A program made the position numbers and the translations under genes. A stretch of DNA of 64,000 nt, from assembly GCA_033816765.1 (NCBI GenBank), contig CM066298.1, forward strand, positions 372,001 through 436,000, in the 5' to 3' direction. Source of the stretch: Nothopassalora personata. Its lineage: Eukaryota; Ascomycota; Dothideomycetes; Mycosphaerellales; Mycosphaerellaceae. Shown here piece by piece: positions 51,723 to 63,292 of the stretch (the stretch's first letter is position 1; each line of letters begins with the position of its first letter). Below the pieces are notes generated by a model. It ran no database searches. It had not been told where the DNA came from and saw nothing but the letters and a program-made list of their open reading frames with translations.

Positions 51723-52685
51723 GGCTCCCTCTCAAGGCCCAGCAGATGAAGTCGAAGAAGACGAACGTTCAAGCCTTTGATGAATTCCTCTACCATCATG
51801 ATTCTTTTCCCGATGGCGCTCCACGCTGGGAGCACGCCATGCAGCGAGGCATGTCGTTGGACACGCTTTGCTTGCCAGATCAGGAACTTTTGCTATGTAG
51901 CCAAGACTCTACTGTGGGCTGCGAGTCTGGTGATGCAGCAGGATAAGGCCGGGATATCTTCGCCCAGCCAGGCGTGAGCAGAAGCTCGACAAGGTGCATA
52001 ATTGCGTGCTTTGCAAGGAGCAATTTCTGCCTGGCTTTTCATCGGGTGTGAGGCCTCTTCACATGGCATCAATGTCGTTCAAAAAACGACGGGGGCCAGG
52101 CATATCAGCCTGCTTTGCCGACTACTGTGGTGACATGTCTTGCATCCCTGTGAGATTGGGCTTTGCTGCCGGTTCAACTCATGCGGGCCTCTCCGCACCA
52201 GCTCACAGGCGAGCCGAGGCCAGCAGCTCTCATCAATGAGAGCGATCATATTGATGAACTGCCGTTCCGTAGTGGGAGGGTCACCTTCAATGTTGACCGG
52301 TGGTCCATAGAAATACCGTCACGAGGACTGTCTACCCCTCCAACCACATTTATTAATATCAGCCATTGGAACAACCAACGTCACCACTCTTCTTCCCTTC
52401 AGGCTAGTGATGCGAGCGCCCTGTCACACACTGCGAGGAGAAACTTCTTTGTGTGAACGCTGAACCATAGGCCAATGAACGCAGACCAACATCAAGGCCC
52501 CCCCCCCCCCTCCCCCCGGCCAAAGCAAATCTGGCTCTACCAACGTCGATCTGTGAGATAGACGACTCCCGAACCGCGCGGTCACGCCAATAGAGTCATC
52601 GTGCTGCATTGCGCTTGCACGGCTTCGTCCAAGTGTTGAGCTTCGCGGCTGGGCGTCAGTGCAGTGGCACTCCTCCAGATAGAAT
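51723..52685. promoter_or_regulatory. Divergent region between OPT and SVOP-like transporters
   Basis: 963 bp must hold the 5' regions of two transporter genes. It includes a C12-T-C6 tract at 52499-52517. I see no conserved operator. Confidence 0.3.
52499..52517 (+). repeat. Polypyrimidine (C) tract
   Basis: Twelve C, one T and six C in a row, about 170 bp upstream of the SVOP-like ATG. Confidence 0.85.
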
Positions 52686-54476
52686 ATGCCTTCGGAAGCG
52701 TCATCTGGACCCGCGCAGCTGCGTTTGCTGCACTTCGAGGCTCATGAAGAACAACGACCTTTGTTGACATCAGGCTCAGGAACGAACAGCATGGAGAAGA
52801 CTGACCATGTCGGCGAGCCGCCACATAGTCCCACGGCCAAGGCGTCAGCTGAATTGAACAGTATTGTCGACGAAGGCACGACCTTGTTTGAGAGAAAGTG
52901 TCTACTGATCAATCGAGAAATTGACAGCAACGGCATGGGTCGATACCAATGGTACCACAACATCGTGCCGGGTATTTGGCTTCGACACATGGCTGACTCT
53001 CGCAGGTATATTTGGTTTTTGTGCGGCTTCGGATACTTCCTTGACCTGCTGTGGGCTCAAGCATTCGGTCTAGTACTATCACCTCTTGAGCAAGAGCTCG
53101 GCTTCGCAGGCAACCAGTCTGGCAACATCAGTATCGCATTCTCCGCTGGCCTCACTGCCGGTGCATTTGTGTGGGGAGTGCTAGTCGATATCATAGGGCG
53201 AAAGTGGGCGTTTAACATCACTTGTCTCATCAGTGCGGCTTTTGGCCTGGGACTAGGAGGATGCAACACTTACGATTCCTTCCTGGTCATCACGGCTTTT
53301 GTGGGATTTGGCATCGGCGGCAACATCCCGATTGACACGACAATATGCCTGGAGTTCATTCCACAGAACAAACGCTTCATGCTGGCTCTACTGTCTATCT
53401 TCCAACCCATTGGAGTTGTGGTTACCTGCATCATCGCATACGGGTTCATCCCGAACTACTCCTGCGAGCCAAACTTCACCCAGGGGAATAGGGCGTTACC
53501 ATCTTGCAAGAATGTCTCGGCTGGTGAACCATGCTGCACCAGATCCAGCAACATGGGTTGGAGATACCTAATGTTCACAATTGGAGGCATTACGCTAGGA
53601 GTCTTCTTCTTGCGCTTCGTCGTGTTCAACTTTAAAGAGTCGCCGAAGTTTCTGGTCTATCGAGGTCAAGACGCAAAGGCAATCCAGGTCCTGGAGCATA
53701 TTGCCAAGACGAACAAGAGACCATGTGGAGTCACTCTGGCAGACTTTGAAGCTCTTGACCTAGAGGATGCGATCAGGACAGATGGCATGCGTCACACAGA
53801 AGGCCCTTCGACTTGGAAGGGCAAGCTTGGAGCAGAAATGCTTCGATATCGCTCCCTCTTCCAGGACTGGCGGATGACTCGACTCACGATATTGGTCTGG
53901 CTGACGTATGCTTTTGACTACTGGGGCTTCACACTCGCTGGAACGTATCTGCCGAGCATTCTGGCCATCAAGAACGGAGCGCTCGACCTGTCTCTCAGGC
54001 ATACCTACCGCAGCTACATCGCCATCTACGCACCTGGTATCGTGGGAGTCGTGCTCGGGGCCATGATGTACGGCGTGCCAGCGATCGGAAGAAAGTGGAC
54101 GATGGTCATCAGCTCTGCTCTCATGGGCATTTCGATCTTTCTCTTCAGTACAGTCAACAGCGAGGCTTCCAATATTGGTCTCAACGTCATGGAGTACTTC
54201 TTCCAAAGCATGTTCAATTCAGCACTTTACGGTTGGACACCCGAAGTCTTCGCTGCCCCGATCAGAGGTACCGCATCCGGTGTAGCATCTTTCTGGGGCC
54301 GCCTGTTTTCTATTCTGGCTCCATTGACGGCGCAGTCGGTCATCCCAGCCGGTGGTCTGTCAGTGGACAATGGCTCGATCAATGAAGTGCTGTACTTGGC
54401 AGGTGGCCTTACAATGGGTGCTGTCATCACGACAGCACTTCTACCCAACCGTGCGATGGGGAAGCAGAGTATGTAA
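52686..54476 (+). CDS. MFS transporter, SV2/SVOP-like
   Basis: The frame is open through 596 codons, but the conserved GMGRYQW and YIWFLCGFGYFLDLLWAQAF are separated by 18 extra residues encoded at 52952-53005. That 54-nt stretch begins GTACCA and ends CGCAG, and its removal gives GRYQWYIWFLCGFGYF, so I treat it as an in-frame intron (578 residues after splicing). Further motifs: VWGVLVDIIGRKWAF after TM2, FGIGGNIPIDTTICLEFIPQ, a large loop with GWRYLMFTIGGITLGVF, and YGWTPEVFAAPIRGTASGVA. The layout fits fungal SVOP-like carriers of organic ions or sugars. The loop from 53470 to 53560 is unusually Cys-rich (CEPN, SCKN, PCCTR). The substrate is unknown. Confidence 0.88.
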   Translation: MPSEASSGPAQLRLLHFEAHEEQRPLLTSGSGTNSMEKTDHVGEPPHSPTAKASAELNSIVDEGTTLFERKCLLINREIDSNGMGRYQWYHNIVPGIWLRHMADSRRYIWFLCGFGYFLDLLWAQAFGLVLSPLEQELGFAGNQSGNISIAFSAGLTAGAFVWGVLVDIIGRKWAFNITCLISAAFGLGLGGCNTYDSFLVITAFVGFGIGGNIPIDTTICLEFIPQNKRFMLALLSIFQPIGVVVTCIIAYGFIPNYSCEPNFTQGNRALPSCKNVSAGEPCCTRSSNMGWRYLMFTIGGITLGVFFLRFVVFNFKESPKFLVYRGQDAKAIQVLEHIAKTNKRPCGVTLADFEALDLEDAIRTDGMRHTEGPSTWKGKLGAEMLRYRSLFQDWRMTRLTILVWLTYAFDYWGFTLAGTYLPSILAIKNGALDLSLRHTYRSYIAIYAPGIVGVVLGAMMYGVPAIGRKWTMVISSALMGISIFLFSTVNSEASNIGLNVMEYFFQSMFNSALYGWTPEVFAAPIRGTASGVASFWGRLFSILAPLTAQSVIPAGGLSVDNGSINEVLYLAGGLTMGAVITTALLPNRAMGKQSM

Positions 54477-54893
54477 TACGCGCTCGACGAATGCACGCTG
54501 CTCTTGGCACATGAGAACATTGCCATTACACGCTGCGACACATCTGGCGGCAAGTGTCGCCTGTTCCAGCCATCCCGATGCCCATCTTTTCCCCTCCGCC
54601 ATTGATCCCTGCAACATACCAGAGTTCGCACTTATCTGCTGCACCATCGCCCCCCCTTCCCAGCAGCGCTCATGCAACACGACGGTGTGACCTTCTCGCC
54701 ATACATTTTCCCTGCAAGCATATTAGGCGACGGCTGGTATCTCCATCGTGTACTGCACCAACACGGTGGTGCTCCTAGAATCCGTACCGCTTAGCGCAAA
54801 GAGCTTATGCGGTGGTGGTATGATTAACACTGCGTTTCAGCTCGGTAAGTGGCATGAGACTTGCGTTCGCGTCGGCAGTTGTCATGGTCAACT

Positions 54894-55898
54894 TTAGTAG
54901 TGTCCTACAGGTTTGTGATGCTGCTCCATTGGCCTGGCTCGACTGCGCTTGACACACAGTATGCGCCGTGATCGGCGTGCGAAGCAACGATCATGAACAT
55001 GGTGGCACGGTGGGCTGGAGATGCATTGCAGATTAAGAGTGCAGCCCGAAGAGCCGACAATCATCATCAGCTGCAAGGCAGTCGCATACCAATGCCAAGA
55101 GATGACCTTCCCTTCCCCTTGAAGCGAGTACAAGAGGCGATAAGAGGAAGTCACGTGCTTGACCACTCGCATGCAAGAGCTACACGGAAACAGTTCGGAC
55201 ATTATTATATAGCAGCAAATTGATGAAAGGGCCGCCACGTCCCGTCTTGCAATGCCAAATCGCAAGATGCCACAACAGATAGATCGTACAGTACAATAGG
55301 ATCGCAAGCGAAAGTCCGCGTGAAGAACTCTGTCTGTCACCTTCCATGTCTGTGCTAGTTCTAGCTTCAAGGGGATTGATTCTACATGATGGCTCATTAC
55401 GGCAGTACAACACCTCGTTGCAGCCGGCCCCCAAAATCTCACTCGAAATCCTCTCCCACAATCGCACCACCCGCCTCCCTCTCCCGTCCTGACCCTCGCC
55501 TGGAGTCTCTCAGAGCCGGAGCTGAACTTACTCACTTTCTCCTCTCGCTCTGCTAAAGAGTCCCAGGGTGAACATGTGGGTCGGTTGATTGTTGCAGTTG
55601 GGGCTGATGAAGACCCAAGCAAGCAAAGGGGCGCTGTGTCTAGCCACGTGAGTGAAGAGTTGGACACCAGTATGATGGTCGCAGCAGATGAGGTGGTGAA
55701 AACGAGAACAAGTGTTGGAAGGAAGGGGCAGGGGAGTGACAAAGAAGGGTCAGAGGTCGGAGAAGGGGGTCGGGCAGTACTTTCGAAATTTCTCTGCGAA
55801 TTCGTCGTACAGTAACAGTAGCGTACTATGCACTTCCAACCCGTCCAGCGACTTTCAGAACCGGCGAGTTCATACGTATGCAGGTTGTTTCTATTCAT
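54894..55898 (-). CDS. Doubtful hypothetical ORF
   Basis: The minus strand is open for about 334 codons from an ATG at 55898. The product is Cys-, Ser- and Arg-rich without a domain, signal or coherent hydrophobic pattern. The length is more than chance easily gives, yet nothing else supports coding. It may overlap the 3' region of the EGF-domain gene, which lies upstream on the same strand. Confidence 0.2.
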   Translation of the reverse strand: MNRNNLHTYELAGSESRWTGWKCIVRYCYCTTNSQRNFESTARPPSPTSDPSLSLPCPFLPTLVLVFTTSSAATIILVSNSSLTWLDTAPLCLLGSSSAPTATINRPTCSPWDSLAEREEKVSKFSSGSERLQARVRTGEGGGWCDCGRGFRVRFWGPAATRCCTAVMSHHVESIPLKLELAQTWKVTDRVLHADFRLRSYCTVRSICCGILRFGIARRDVAALSSICCYIIMSELFPCSSCMRVVKHVTSSYRLLYSLQGEGKVISWHWYATALQLMMIVGSSGCTLNLQCISSPPCHHVHDRCFARRSRRILCVKRSRARPMEQHHKPVGHY

Positions 55899-56140
55899 CA
55901 CACATTATCCTGTCCCATGCTGCAGCAGGCAGGTGCATCTTTGTTTACCGCCAGTGTATACCGCCACTGCCCTCCCAAACGCAATACTATCAATGTACAG
56001 CCAGGTCCGTCCAAGGACTGCCGGGTAGAAGAGTAGTTCATGCGCGCCGTCGACGCCGCGCTAAAGTGTTGTCCAATGGACGCAAGCTTCCCAAGGGCCT
56101 GCTCGAGGTAATTGTCAAGAAGAGAAGTTTCATCCTTGTG

Positions 56141-59119
56141 CTAGCTGCTCGTGCTGTTCCTACTGGAATTGCCGAATTTGCCGCCGCCGCCAACGGTGGT
56201 GCCGTCACGGAGGACGATCTCATAGTAGTCCATGCTGCAGCTAGTCCCGCTTCCAAGAGATATGTTCTTTGGATTGGCGGCGTCGCCATTGACGGGTTTG
56301 CCGCGAAAGTAGTCTTGTAGGGCTACCTGTGCGTCGGCGGCTTGATCGATGTCCATCGTCTCTTCCAGTATATACAGTACAGCGACTCTCGCAAAGTCGA
56401 GATTAGTATCGTTGTTGGAGATTCCGACCGACGTGGTATTTGTTTCACCAGAAGAGGTCGAAGTTGCTGCAGGTGAACTTATGGCTGTTGGTGTGCCAGT
56501 CGCGAAGAGGAGGCCCTTCGTGGTAGCTGGATCTTGCCGCTTATCAATTCGGTCCGGAGCAATATCGACAGACGATCGTTTGCTTGCAGCGCTGTCGAAG
56601 GTGACCAGGGCATTCTGCTGACCGCAAGTCATGTTGTTCTGCGAGAAATCACCAAGCAGTTCTGACGCATCGAGCGGTATGCTGAAATTGGCGTAGGCAT
56701 CTTTCAGAAGGCGAGGAATGGCTCGACCGACCGTCGCATCGCTGATCGACCCAACGGAGGTTGTGACGCATCCGACGTTGCCTTGGGTGAGACATGTAGG
56801 CCCAGTGTACCCGTTGATACACATGCACTCACACAGCCCTTTGCTGCTGAAAATGTTAGCACCGCCGTTCTCGCAAGTAAGCTCCTTCTCGCATCTCCCC
56901 ACCATTTTCGCGTTGCTGTCCTTGTTGTGGTTCGGCACGTAAACAAGAAGCATGACCGGCACGATAATTGCCGCCGCCACCAGTAGGAAAAGCAGGATCA
57001 TCACCAGGACGAAGACCCATAGCGGCATGCCGCAAAACCTCCGCGCGCTCTTCTTCGGTCCGCCAGCGTCGCTATCACTGGGGAGCTCAGCGTGCCGCAG
57101 ATGTGAGTTTCGCCAGCCGGTACGCGAACCCGGTGGTGGCGTCGCATTTGGGGGTGGGAAGGCGTTGAGTATGTCAGAGATGCTCCCAGACCGCCGCTTC
57201 TCAGCTTCTGGAGCACCTTCCAACCAGTGGTTCATGCCAAGTCTACTGGCCGTCTTGCCACGATCCAAATTCGATGCCAACTTGGTCGCACGCCTGATGA
57301 GATCAGGTAAGCTCGTTAGTGAGCCACGGGCTTCCGCATCACGAACGGCATCAACATCGAGTCGAGGAGGAGGTCGTCGCTTATTGCTGCGATCAGAGAG
57401 TCCACCCATGGGCTGCTTAAGCTCATCGGCTTCCTTCGAGCTGAGCGCGCCACCTTTTTCAAGGCTGTCGAGGATGGATTGGACGCGCTGGTCTTCGCTT
57501 GGAGCAAGAGGCGAGCGGGTTCGTGCTTTGTCGGGAGAGAGCTCCTTCGTGCTTGCACTTTCGAGGGGTTCTCGAGAGCGCTTCTTCTTGGTTTCACCAT
57601 CAGACTCGTCGGAGGAAGTATCAAGCAGGCCGGTGCCAGACCTGAGGACGTCTTCAGGCGTCTTTCTGTGCACATACTCGCGTACTTGTGTATCGGGTGC
57701 TCCCTCGGTGATGGTTGCAAAAGCACCGCGAGGATTGTTGCTGTCCTCTGTTTGTGCCGGACTTGGAGCACCAGGTCCTGCCTGACCTTCCAACTTGGCT
57801 TTGGCGATTGCTCGTGAATGCATGGCTTCAATTCCGTGCTGCGTGTCGATCGTCACAGGCGGAGGCTCCTTCGATGCTGTCGTCTTGTGCTTCTGAGCAG
57901 GTAGGCTCCCAATCCCTGCATTGTTGGCCGGTGTCTTGCGTACTTGGTCACTGCTCTTTTGAGTCACCAGAGTTGGTTTGCTCCTCTTGCCCAGACTTGC
58001 CTGCCTCACCAGAATGGGACTGTGCTGGTCTCTCTCTGGCTCGTCCTCTACCCGGGCGAATTTCTCGTGAGGGCGATCGGGTCCGCCATCTGCCGATTGG
58101 TCGTCCGCATCGCCAAAGTCTGTCTGTGTGGAAGCGCGGCCTCCAGTCGTGGTCGAGCGTTCGCCAGTGCTAGGACGTGCGCTGCCATCGTCCACGTAGA
58201 ATTGAGGGATGCCGATTGGAATGGCGGCGCTGCTCGCGAAAGAGGTCTTGCTATTGTGGTCGCCCGTATGCACACTGCCGCTCTTGATGCTGCCGCGCAT
58301 GCTGTCGGTCTCTTCTGCTATCGGATGTACCGGGCCGACTTGTGGGTAGTAGTTGGGAGGCCCTCGTCGTGCGGAAGGTGGTGGGCCAAGCGGCGGCCGT
58401 CTGTTGGCATGTCCATACACTGCTTGTTGTGGCATGGGTGGATCGACGTATTGGGGGATTGCTGATTGCCCGCCATCACTTGTCGGGGGCAGAGGTCGAC
58501 TCGGAGGAGGGTACATGGGCGCAGCGTAAGAATAACCGTCACCCGTCCACTGACCGTTGCCGTGATGTGATGGCTGAAGAGGAGCGATAGAGTGCTCCTG
58601 TCCCACCCATCGAGGTGGCCCTCTTGAAGACTCGCGGCTCGGGCGACGATTCTCGGATGACGGCGACTCGTCGTGTCGTTGGGGTCTTCGTGGCGGTTTG
58701 CGCGGGCGGCTGTTGACATTGGGCGAAGCGTGGGGTTGGGGTGAGGGTCGTGGTTGTGGCGAGGAGCGTGCAGGTAGCGGCCATTGGTCGTGCTGAGCAG
58801 ACTGATCTTCATATCCGCTGCCGTCATACAGATTCTGCGATACGTCCCATGCAGATTGTTCTGGGTGGTGTGGCTCCGGGTGGTGTCGCTGTGCTCGAGC
58901 AGGCGAGGCGGTGGGATGTGCAGGGTTCATGTATGGCTGCTGGCTGCGCCTGCGGTCTTGGGTGGCGTGGTCGGGTTGTGGTATGCGACTCGAGTTGTGG
59001 TCCGCTGGTCTCTGTCGCGGTGGAGGAGGCTGGCAGTGTTGTTGTTGGTGTTGTTGTTGCTCGGTGTGATTGTATTGCGGGATGCCACCGCTGTGGTCGT
59101 CATGGTATGCTCGACTCAT
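56141..59119 (-). CDS. Large single-pass membrane protein with EGF-like domain
   Basis: 992 residues, intronless, ATG 59119 (MSRAYHDDHSGGIPQYNH). Residues 1 to about 690 are disordered, rich in Gln, Pro, Ser and Arg, with RRPPPRLDVDAVRDAEARGS and LTSLPDLIRRATKLASNLDR as the most conserved-looking block. A membrane helix at about 699-728 (LWVFVLVMILLFLLVAAAII) is followed by a compact EGF-like module with Cys at 743, 749, 763, 765, 767 and 776 (CECMCINGYTGPTC). Then come VTTSVGSISDATVGRAIPRL and a Ser/Thr/Asn-rich, N-glycosylatable end. No signal peptide is present, so the topology is probably N-in, C-out (type II). The same architecture is known in uncharacterised ascomycete EGF proteins. Confidence 0.85.
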   Translation of the reverse strand: MSRAYHDDHSGGIPQYNHTEQQQHQQQHCQPPPPRQRPADHNSSRIPQPDHATQDRRRSQQPYMNPAHPTASPARAQRHHPEPHHPEQSAWDVSQNLYDGSGYEDQSAQHDQWPLPARSSPQPRPSPQPHASPNVNSRPRKPPRRPQRHDESPSSENRRPSRESSRGPPRWVGQEHSIAPLQPSHHGNGQWTGDGYSYAAPMYPPPSRPLPPTSDGGQSAIPQYVDPPMPQQAVYGHANRRPPLGPPPSARRGPPNYYPQVGPVHPIAEETDSMRGSIKSGSVHTGDHNSKTSFASSAAIPIGIPQFYVDDGSARPSTGERSTTTGGRASTQTDFGDADDQSADGGPDRPHEKFARVEDEPERDQHSPILVRQASLGKRSKPTLVTQKSSDQVRKTPANNAGIGSLPAQKHKTTASKEPPPVTIDTQHGIEAMHSRAIAKAKLEGQAGPGAPSPAQTEDSNNPRGAFATITEGAPDTQVREYVHRKTPEDVLRSGTGLLDTSSDESDGETKKKRSREPLESASTKELSPDKARTRSPLAPSEDQRVQSILDSLEKGGALSSKEADELKQPMGGLSDRSNKRRPPPRLDVDAVRDAEARGSLTSLPDLIRRATKLASNLDRGKTASRLGMNHWLEGAPEAEKRRSGSISDILNAFPPPNATPPPGSRTGWRNSHLRHAELPSDSDAGGPKKSARRFCGMPLWVFVLVMILLFLLVAAAIIVPVMLLVYVPNHNKDSNAKMVGRCEKELTCENGGANIFSSKGLCECMCINGYTGPTCLTQGNVGCVTTSVGSISDATVGRAIPRLLKDAYANFSIPLDASELLGDFSQNNMTCGQQNALVTFDSAASKRSSVDIAPDRIDKRQDPATTKGLLFATGTPTAISSPAATSTSSGETNTTSVGISNNDTNLDFARVAVLYILEETMDIDQAADAQVALQDYFRGKPVNGDAANPKNISLGSGTSCSMDYYEIVLRDGTTVGGGGKFGNSSRNSTSS

Positions 59120-59956
59120 GGAAACGAGCGTGGGCGTTGGTCAAGCGAGCGTTGGCGGCGGGAGTGATGTAACGAGCGGATCTGCTCTGCCGCATGCAAG
59201 CCAGAACGGGCGTTTTTCGTCGTGTTCGACCGTCCAGCGTCGAATGCAGGTTCCGGTGGTGCAGCAATGCAGGCCGCCGTGAGCGAATGCTGCAAAGCCA
59301 ATCAGTGGCTGGAGGTGTTGCTGCAGGCAAGCTGCCGTGTTCGTGCTCCGTTCGATGCCGAACCTGCGGTTATGTACACTGCCGCCGAGCTGAGCACGGC
59401 GGGGAGAGGCTGGAAGATGGTCTGTCCAATGGGGCGTGGGTCGGCGTGGTGCCAGTCGTGTAACAAGTGAGTGTGAGCCCAGGGTCGATCAACGAGCGCG
59501 GGCTATTGTGCACTGCAAACGGTCAATCAGCCGTCAGCACGAGGCTTCACTGTCTCCCTCCACGAAGCATTCCCACTCGACGTACCTAGGTGGTGGAGTG
59601 GAGAGGACGCGGGCAGCCAGCAGATTTTCTGGGCGTTGTGCTGCCTTGTTCTGCTTCTAAACTGCCTGCCTTCCTTCGCAATCGAAGCAGGCGGGTTTGA
59701 AGGAGCTCGACACGTCAACGGCCGCCTGCACGCAGGCCTCAGGCCGGATTGCAAATGGACGCCGAGCGTCCTGCGATCGGGCTGAGTGGCAGTGCAGGTG
59801 TGAGGTTGAAACGCGACGTCTGCGTCGGCAAGGGCGCCAAGGAAACGCCGCTCAAACAGACACCGCACAGTCAAACGCGCGCGAGGCTGTCGATCAACGC
59901 GGAGGGGCACAACAACGGTCAACGGGTGCGTGCCTGCAGGAATGTCGAGGTTGCCG

Positions 59957-59994
<38 letters not shown>

Positions 59995-61444
59995 GTTGCT
60001 GTCCTGTCGTCCAACGTTCCTCGAGGATGTCCCTCCTGCGAGCGCAATGGCGCTATCCGCGAACCCGCTATCCGCCTTCCGCCACGTGGATTAATTATTA
60101 TGTACCTGTTGCTGCCAAATATGGCGGCCACTGTTTCATATGCCGCATGCGCTCTAGGGAATCCGCTCCAGCTTCGGCAGGTGGGGTTCTGGAAGAAGCC
60201 TTAGCTTCGGCTAGCATAGAGCCCGTGCTAAACCTTGTCGTCCAAATGAAGGTCGACATCTGGGACTCTTCCTTATATTATTACGTCTCACGTAAGAAAT
60301 GGCACACTGAGACTGATGATGCGGTCGTGAAATTATCCTACCAGACTGCTCACTGCCACCACGACTAGGCAATGTGAAAGCCTGAATGGAACCGACCGAC
60401 TCTGCTGGCTGCAGAGGCCAACCGGGCAGAAAGCAAGATGACGTTCCTTCACCCTGAAGTCGAAACAAGGGTGTTTGCAATCTTCCGTCTCGAAGCTGTC
60501 GGTCGCAGCGGAGCCAGGGTCCCTAGGTAGCTTAACAGATTAAGCAGCTGGAGACGCTCGGCACAATGAGAGGCCACATGAACGCTGATGATCCTCAATT
60601 CCTCCAGCTCAACAACAAGCCCTGCCGCTGTCTGGATCCGATGAACGATGGAGCAGTCGGGGAAATCGACTGGATAGTGCCGGATCGTTACACAGCAACG
60701 AGGCTGTGACCAGCGTCAATGCACGGCGCAATGATGCACAACCATCTGCGACGTGGACCGCATTGTACATACATCTGACCTGTAATGTTTACACATTTAC
60801 CCTCTGACGTGCTCCACAGAGGAATGTGCTTGTGTCCAGCCGAGCTTGGTATATCACGTGCTGTGAGGTACCACCGTGCTGGAGCTCGACTGCCGACAAG
60901 GTTGATGGCTAAATGCGGGCAGCCTTGAGTCTATCTGAAGCATCAAGCCCGGTCACGAGTTACATTATTAGGATTTCGATAACACAAATACCGTCATCCG
61001 AATTGGCCAAGTAATGCACAAGACAGCCGAAGGAGCCACGACGTGCTACATTCGGTCTTGCTCGGGTTCATCCCAGCGGCGTCAACGCGACCAACCTCAT
61101 GCTTTGTATCTCCAGACCATGGTAGGAGACTTCTTCACTTCTCTCTTGCTCTTCCTTCGCACACACGACCCGGTAACATGTGTCGGAAGTGCTTGCAAGA
61201 CATTGTACACATTTCGTCTGATCTTCTCTGGTCGAGACTGCTCGACACGATGAAAGACTATCTTCGCCTTCCCATCAAACATGCCGGTGGGAGCAGCAGA
61301 AGCCGCGACGATGCTACGGGCGACGCAGCGCTCCTTGAGAAGAGTGCCTGCTCCGCTGGAGTCAACCATGTATAGGAACATCATGGCCACTTCACAGCAA
61401 CCTTTCAAAGACTAACATGGTCTTGGAACGTCAACTCAATCAAC
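59120..61444. other. Long intergenic region, with GTC microsatellite
   Basis: About 2.3 kb without a supported gene. It contains the 5' side of the EGF-domain gene and the GTC repeat. Frames here, including a 223-codon one running through the repeat, are low-complexity. Confidence 0.45.
59958..59992 (+). repeat. (GTC)n microsatellite
   Basis: About eleven GTC/CGT units about 840 bp upstream of the EGF-domain gene; in one frame they would encode poly-Arg, in another poly-Val. Confidence 0.9.
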
Positions 61445-62753
61445 ATGGATGCAGAAGACCAACATGACTCCGACAAAGAGAACGCAGCGCCAGGTAAATA
61501 CAGCCAGCAAACCATGTTTGTGCACAACACTGATACTCATACAGAAGGACATGATGCGCACCATCCACCTCTGCCACTCAACGCGAAAGGCAACATTGTC
61601 ATGAAGCACCCCTACAGCAACACTTCTTCTGCCCGCGACAGTCCGGCGGTCAAATCAAACACTCCGCGCAAGCGACACAACATTAGACTCTTAACACAGT
61701 CGTCGCCCAGAGCTTCGCGCTCCTTCCAGATCTCGAAGATCTTTGCTCGCGCCGCTAGTTCGGAAGATTCCGTGACATCTACTGACCTGCACTCGCCCAC
61801 GAGCATACCTGACGAAGCCATGCGCGTCTATAAACACTTCAGCCAAGCCATACGGACCAACCCACCGAAAGCATCGAAGCAGACGACTCCTAAGAGCAAA
61901 GGTAAAGGACGGCGCAAGGCAGGTGGAAAGAAGACTCCTCACAGTCTTCGCAAGCCAGATTCTAAGCGAGCAGTGCCTCCACCTTCACCAGCTTCCTCGA
62001 CCGCAGACAGCGATCCTGCAGGAGGACCGGAGCGCGTGGACTCTAGCTGTGATCTGCGAACTCTGAACGCTGCGCAGCTGGCCGAGCACTGGTCAAGGAT
62101 AACATCAGCGCCTCGATCAGAGTCTCCACCGCCAGTGATTCCGAAGCCAATTCCAGACCCCATCCCGTCTCCAATTCCCAAGCCGAAGCCGAAGGCACGG
62201 AACGAACCGGACGCGGGCAAATGCCAGGAGCCTGTCTATCCAGACCTGTCGGACGCCCTCCACGACAGGTTGCAGTACAACCGCACTCGTAGCAACGCTC
62301 TCAGCAGCCATGACATACCTCCACCTCCCAGCCCGCTGCGCACCAATTTGCAAAACTGCCGCAACTCACCGCGCTGGATGCCAAACCCCTCAGGCGAGCA
62401 CATCCCCAGCACCAACGGACCACTCACCTCAGATCACATCTCCACAGAATCTCCCCATGGTATCGATCGCCTCGCTCTCATTAACCGCAAGCTGGCACGA
62501 CCAGACATCTCTCCCCAAAGCCCCAACCAACACATCAGCTTCCTTGCCGAGCCCGAACGTCCCGCCACCGCCTTCGAGCTGGCCATAGCCAAATCCTTCT
62601 CCTCCAACACACCAGATCCAGCAGAGCGCAGAAAAACCCTAAACATCAAAATCCCAAACCACCAAAGTCCCGCCATCATCCGCATCGCTTCCACGCCAGC
62701 CTCTTTCAGCAGTCCGAAGAGGGTTCAAAGCCAGCAGAACCCACCTCAAGCCC

Positions 62754-62793
<40 letters not shown>

Positions 62794-63292
62794 CTCCTCA
62801 TCAACCGACTCCTGGACCGATGACGAAATTTTCTTCCCCCGCCCAGCAAGTTCCAGACCTCTCCCATCGCCTGCTCCTCCTCCTCCTGCTCCTGCTCCTC
62901 CTCCACCACCACCTCAACAACGGGCCAGACCACCTCTCACGCGCGCCGAGACTGAGAACAGTACGATTTGGCAGAACCGTCAACCACAGCTACTGCCGCC
63001 AATGGGATTTTCCACCGTAGCTACCAACACCCCCCCAATGAGAGCGCTCCATTCTTCCAGATTCCAGCGAACCCAGGAACCGCGAGCTCAGACAAGCACA
63101 GGGTTTCGGCTCGGTCACGATTGCACTAGAAGTTCGCGTTGTCGCGAGGCGCCGCCGGGATGCGGTCGAATGGCCTTTGGGGCCGGGGAAGCAAGGCACG
63201 CTGGTGTGCCGCTGAGTATGGAGGAGCATCCGTCGAGTGCGGGGAGCGATGCTGATGGGGAGGATAATAGTGAGAGTGAGAGTGGGGATTGA
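61445..63292 (+). CDS. Disordered Pro/Ser-rich protein with poly-Asp tract
   Basis: Open for 615 codons from ATG 61445 (MDAEDQHDSDKENAAP). A 51-nt stretch, 61494-61544, starts GTAAAT, has ACTGATAC and ends ACAG; it is a likely in-frame intron, giving 598 residues. The composition is Pro/Ser/Arg-rich and disordered: PRKRHNIRLLTQSSPRASRS, a KSKGKGRRKAGGKKTPHSLR basic patch, repeated IPKPIPDPIPSPIPKPKPK, a run of 13 Asp from GAT repeats (62756-62794) and poly-Pro. HGIDRLALINRKLARPDISP and TAFELAIAKSFSSNTPDPAE are the segments most like conserved motifs. A nuclear role is plausible from the basic patches, but no family is recognised. Confidence 0.65.
62756..62794 (+). repeat. (GAT)13 coding microsatellite (poly-Asp)
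   Basis: Thirteen consecutive Asp codons, nearly all GAT, inside the disordered protein gene; likely variable in length between strains. Confidence 0.9.

Noticed and set aside
56952..57785. 277-codon plus-strand frame
   Set aside because: Antisense to the EGF-domain gene; Ser/Arg-rich mirror of its codon use.
59697..60368. 223-codon plus-strand frame with a poly-Arg run
   Set aside because: The run comes from the GTC microsatellite. The rest has no domain and the start is weak.
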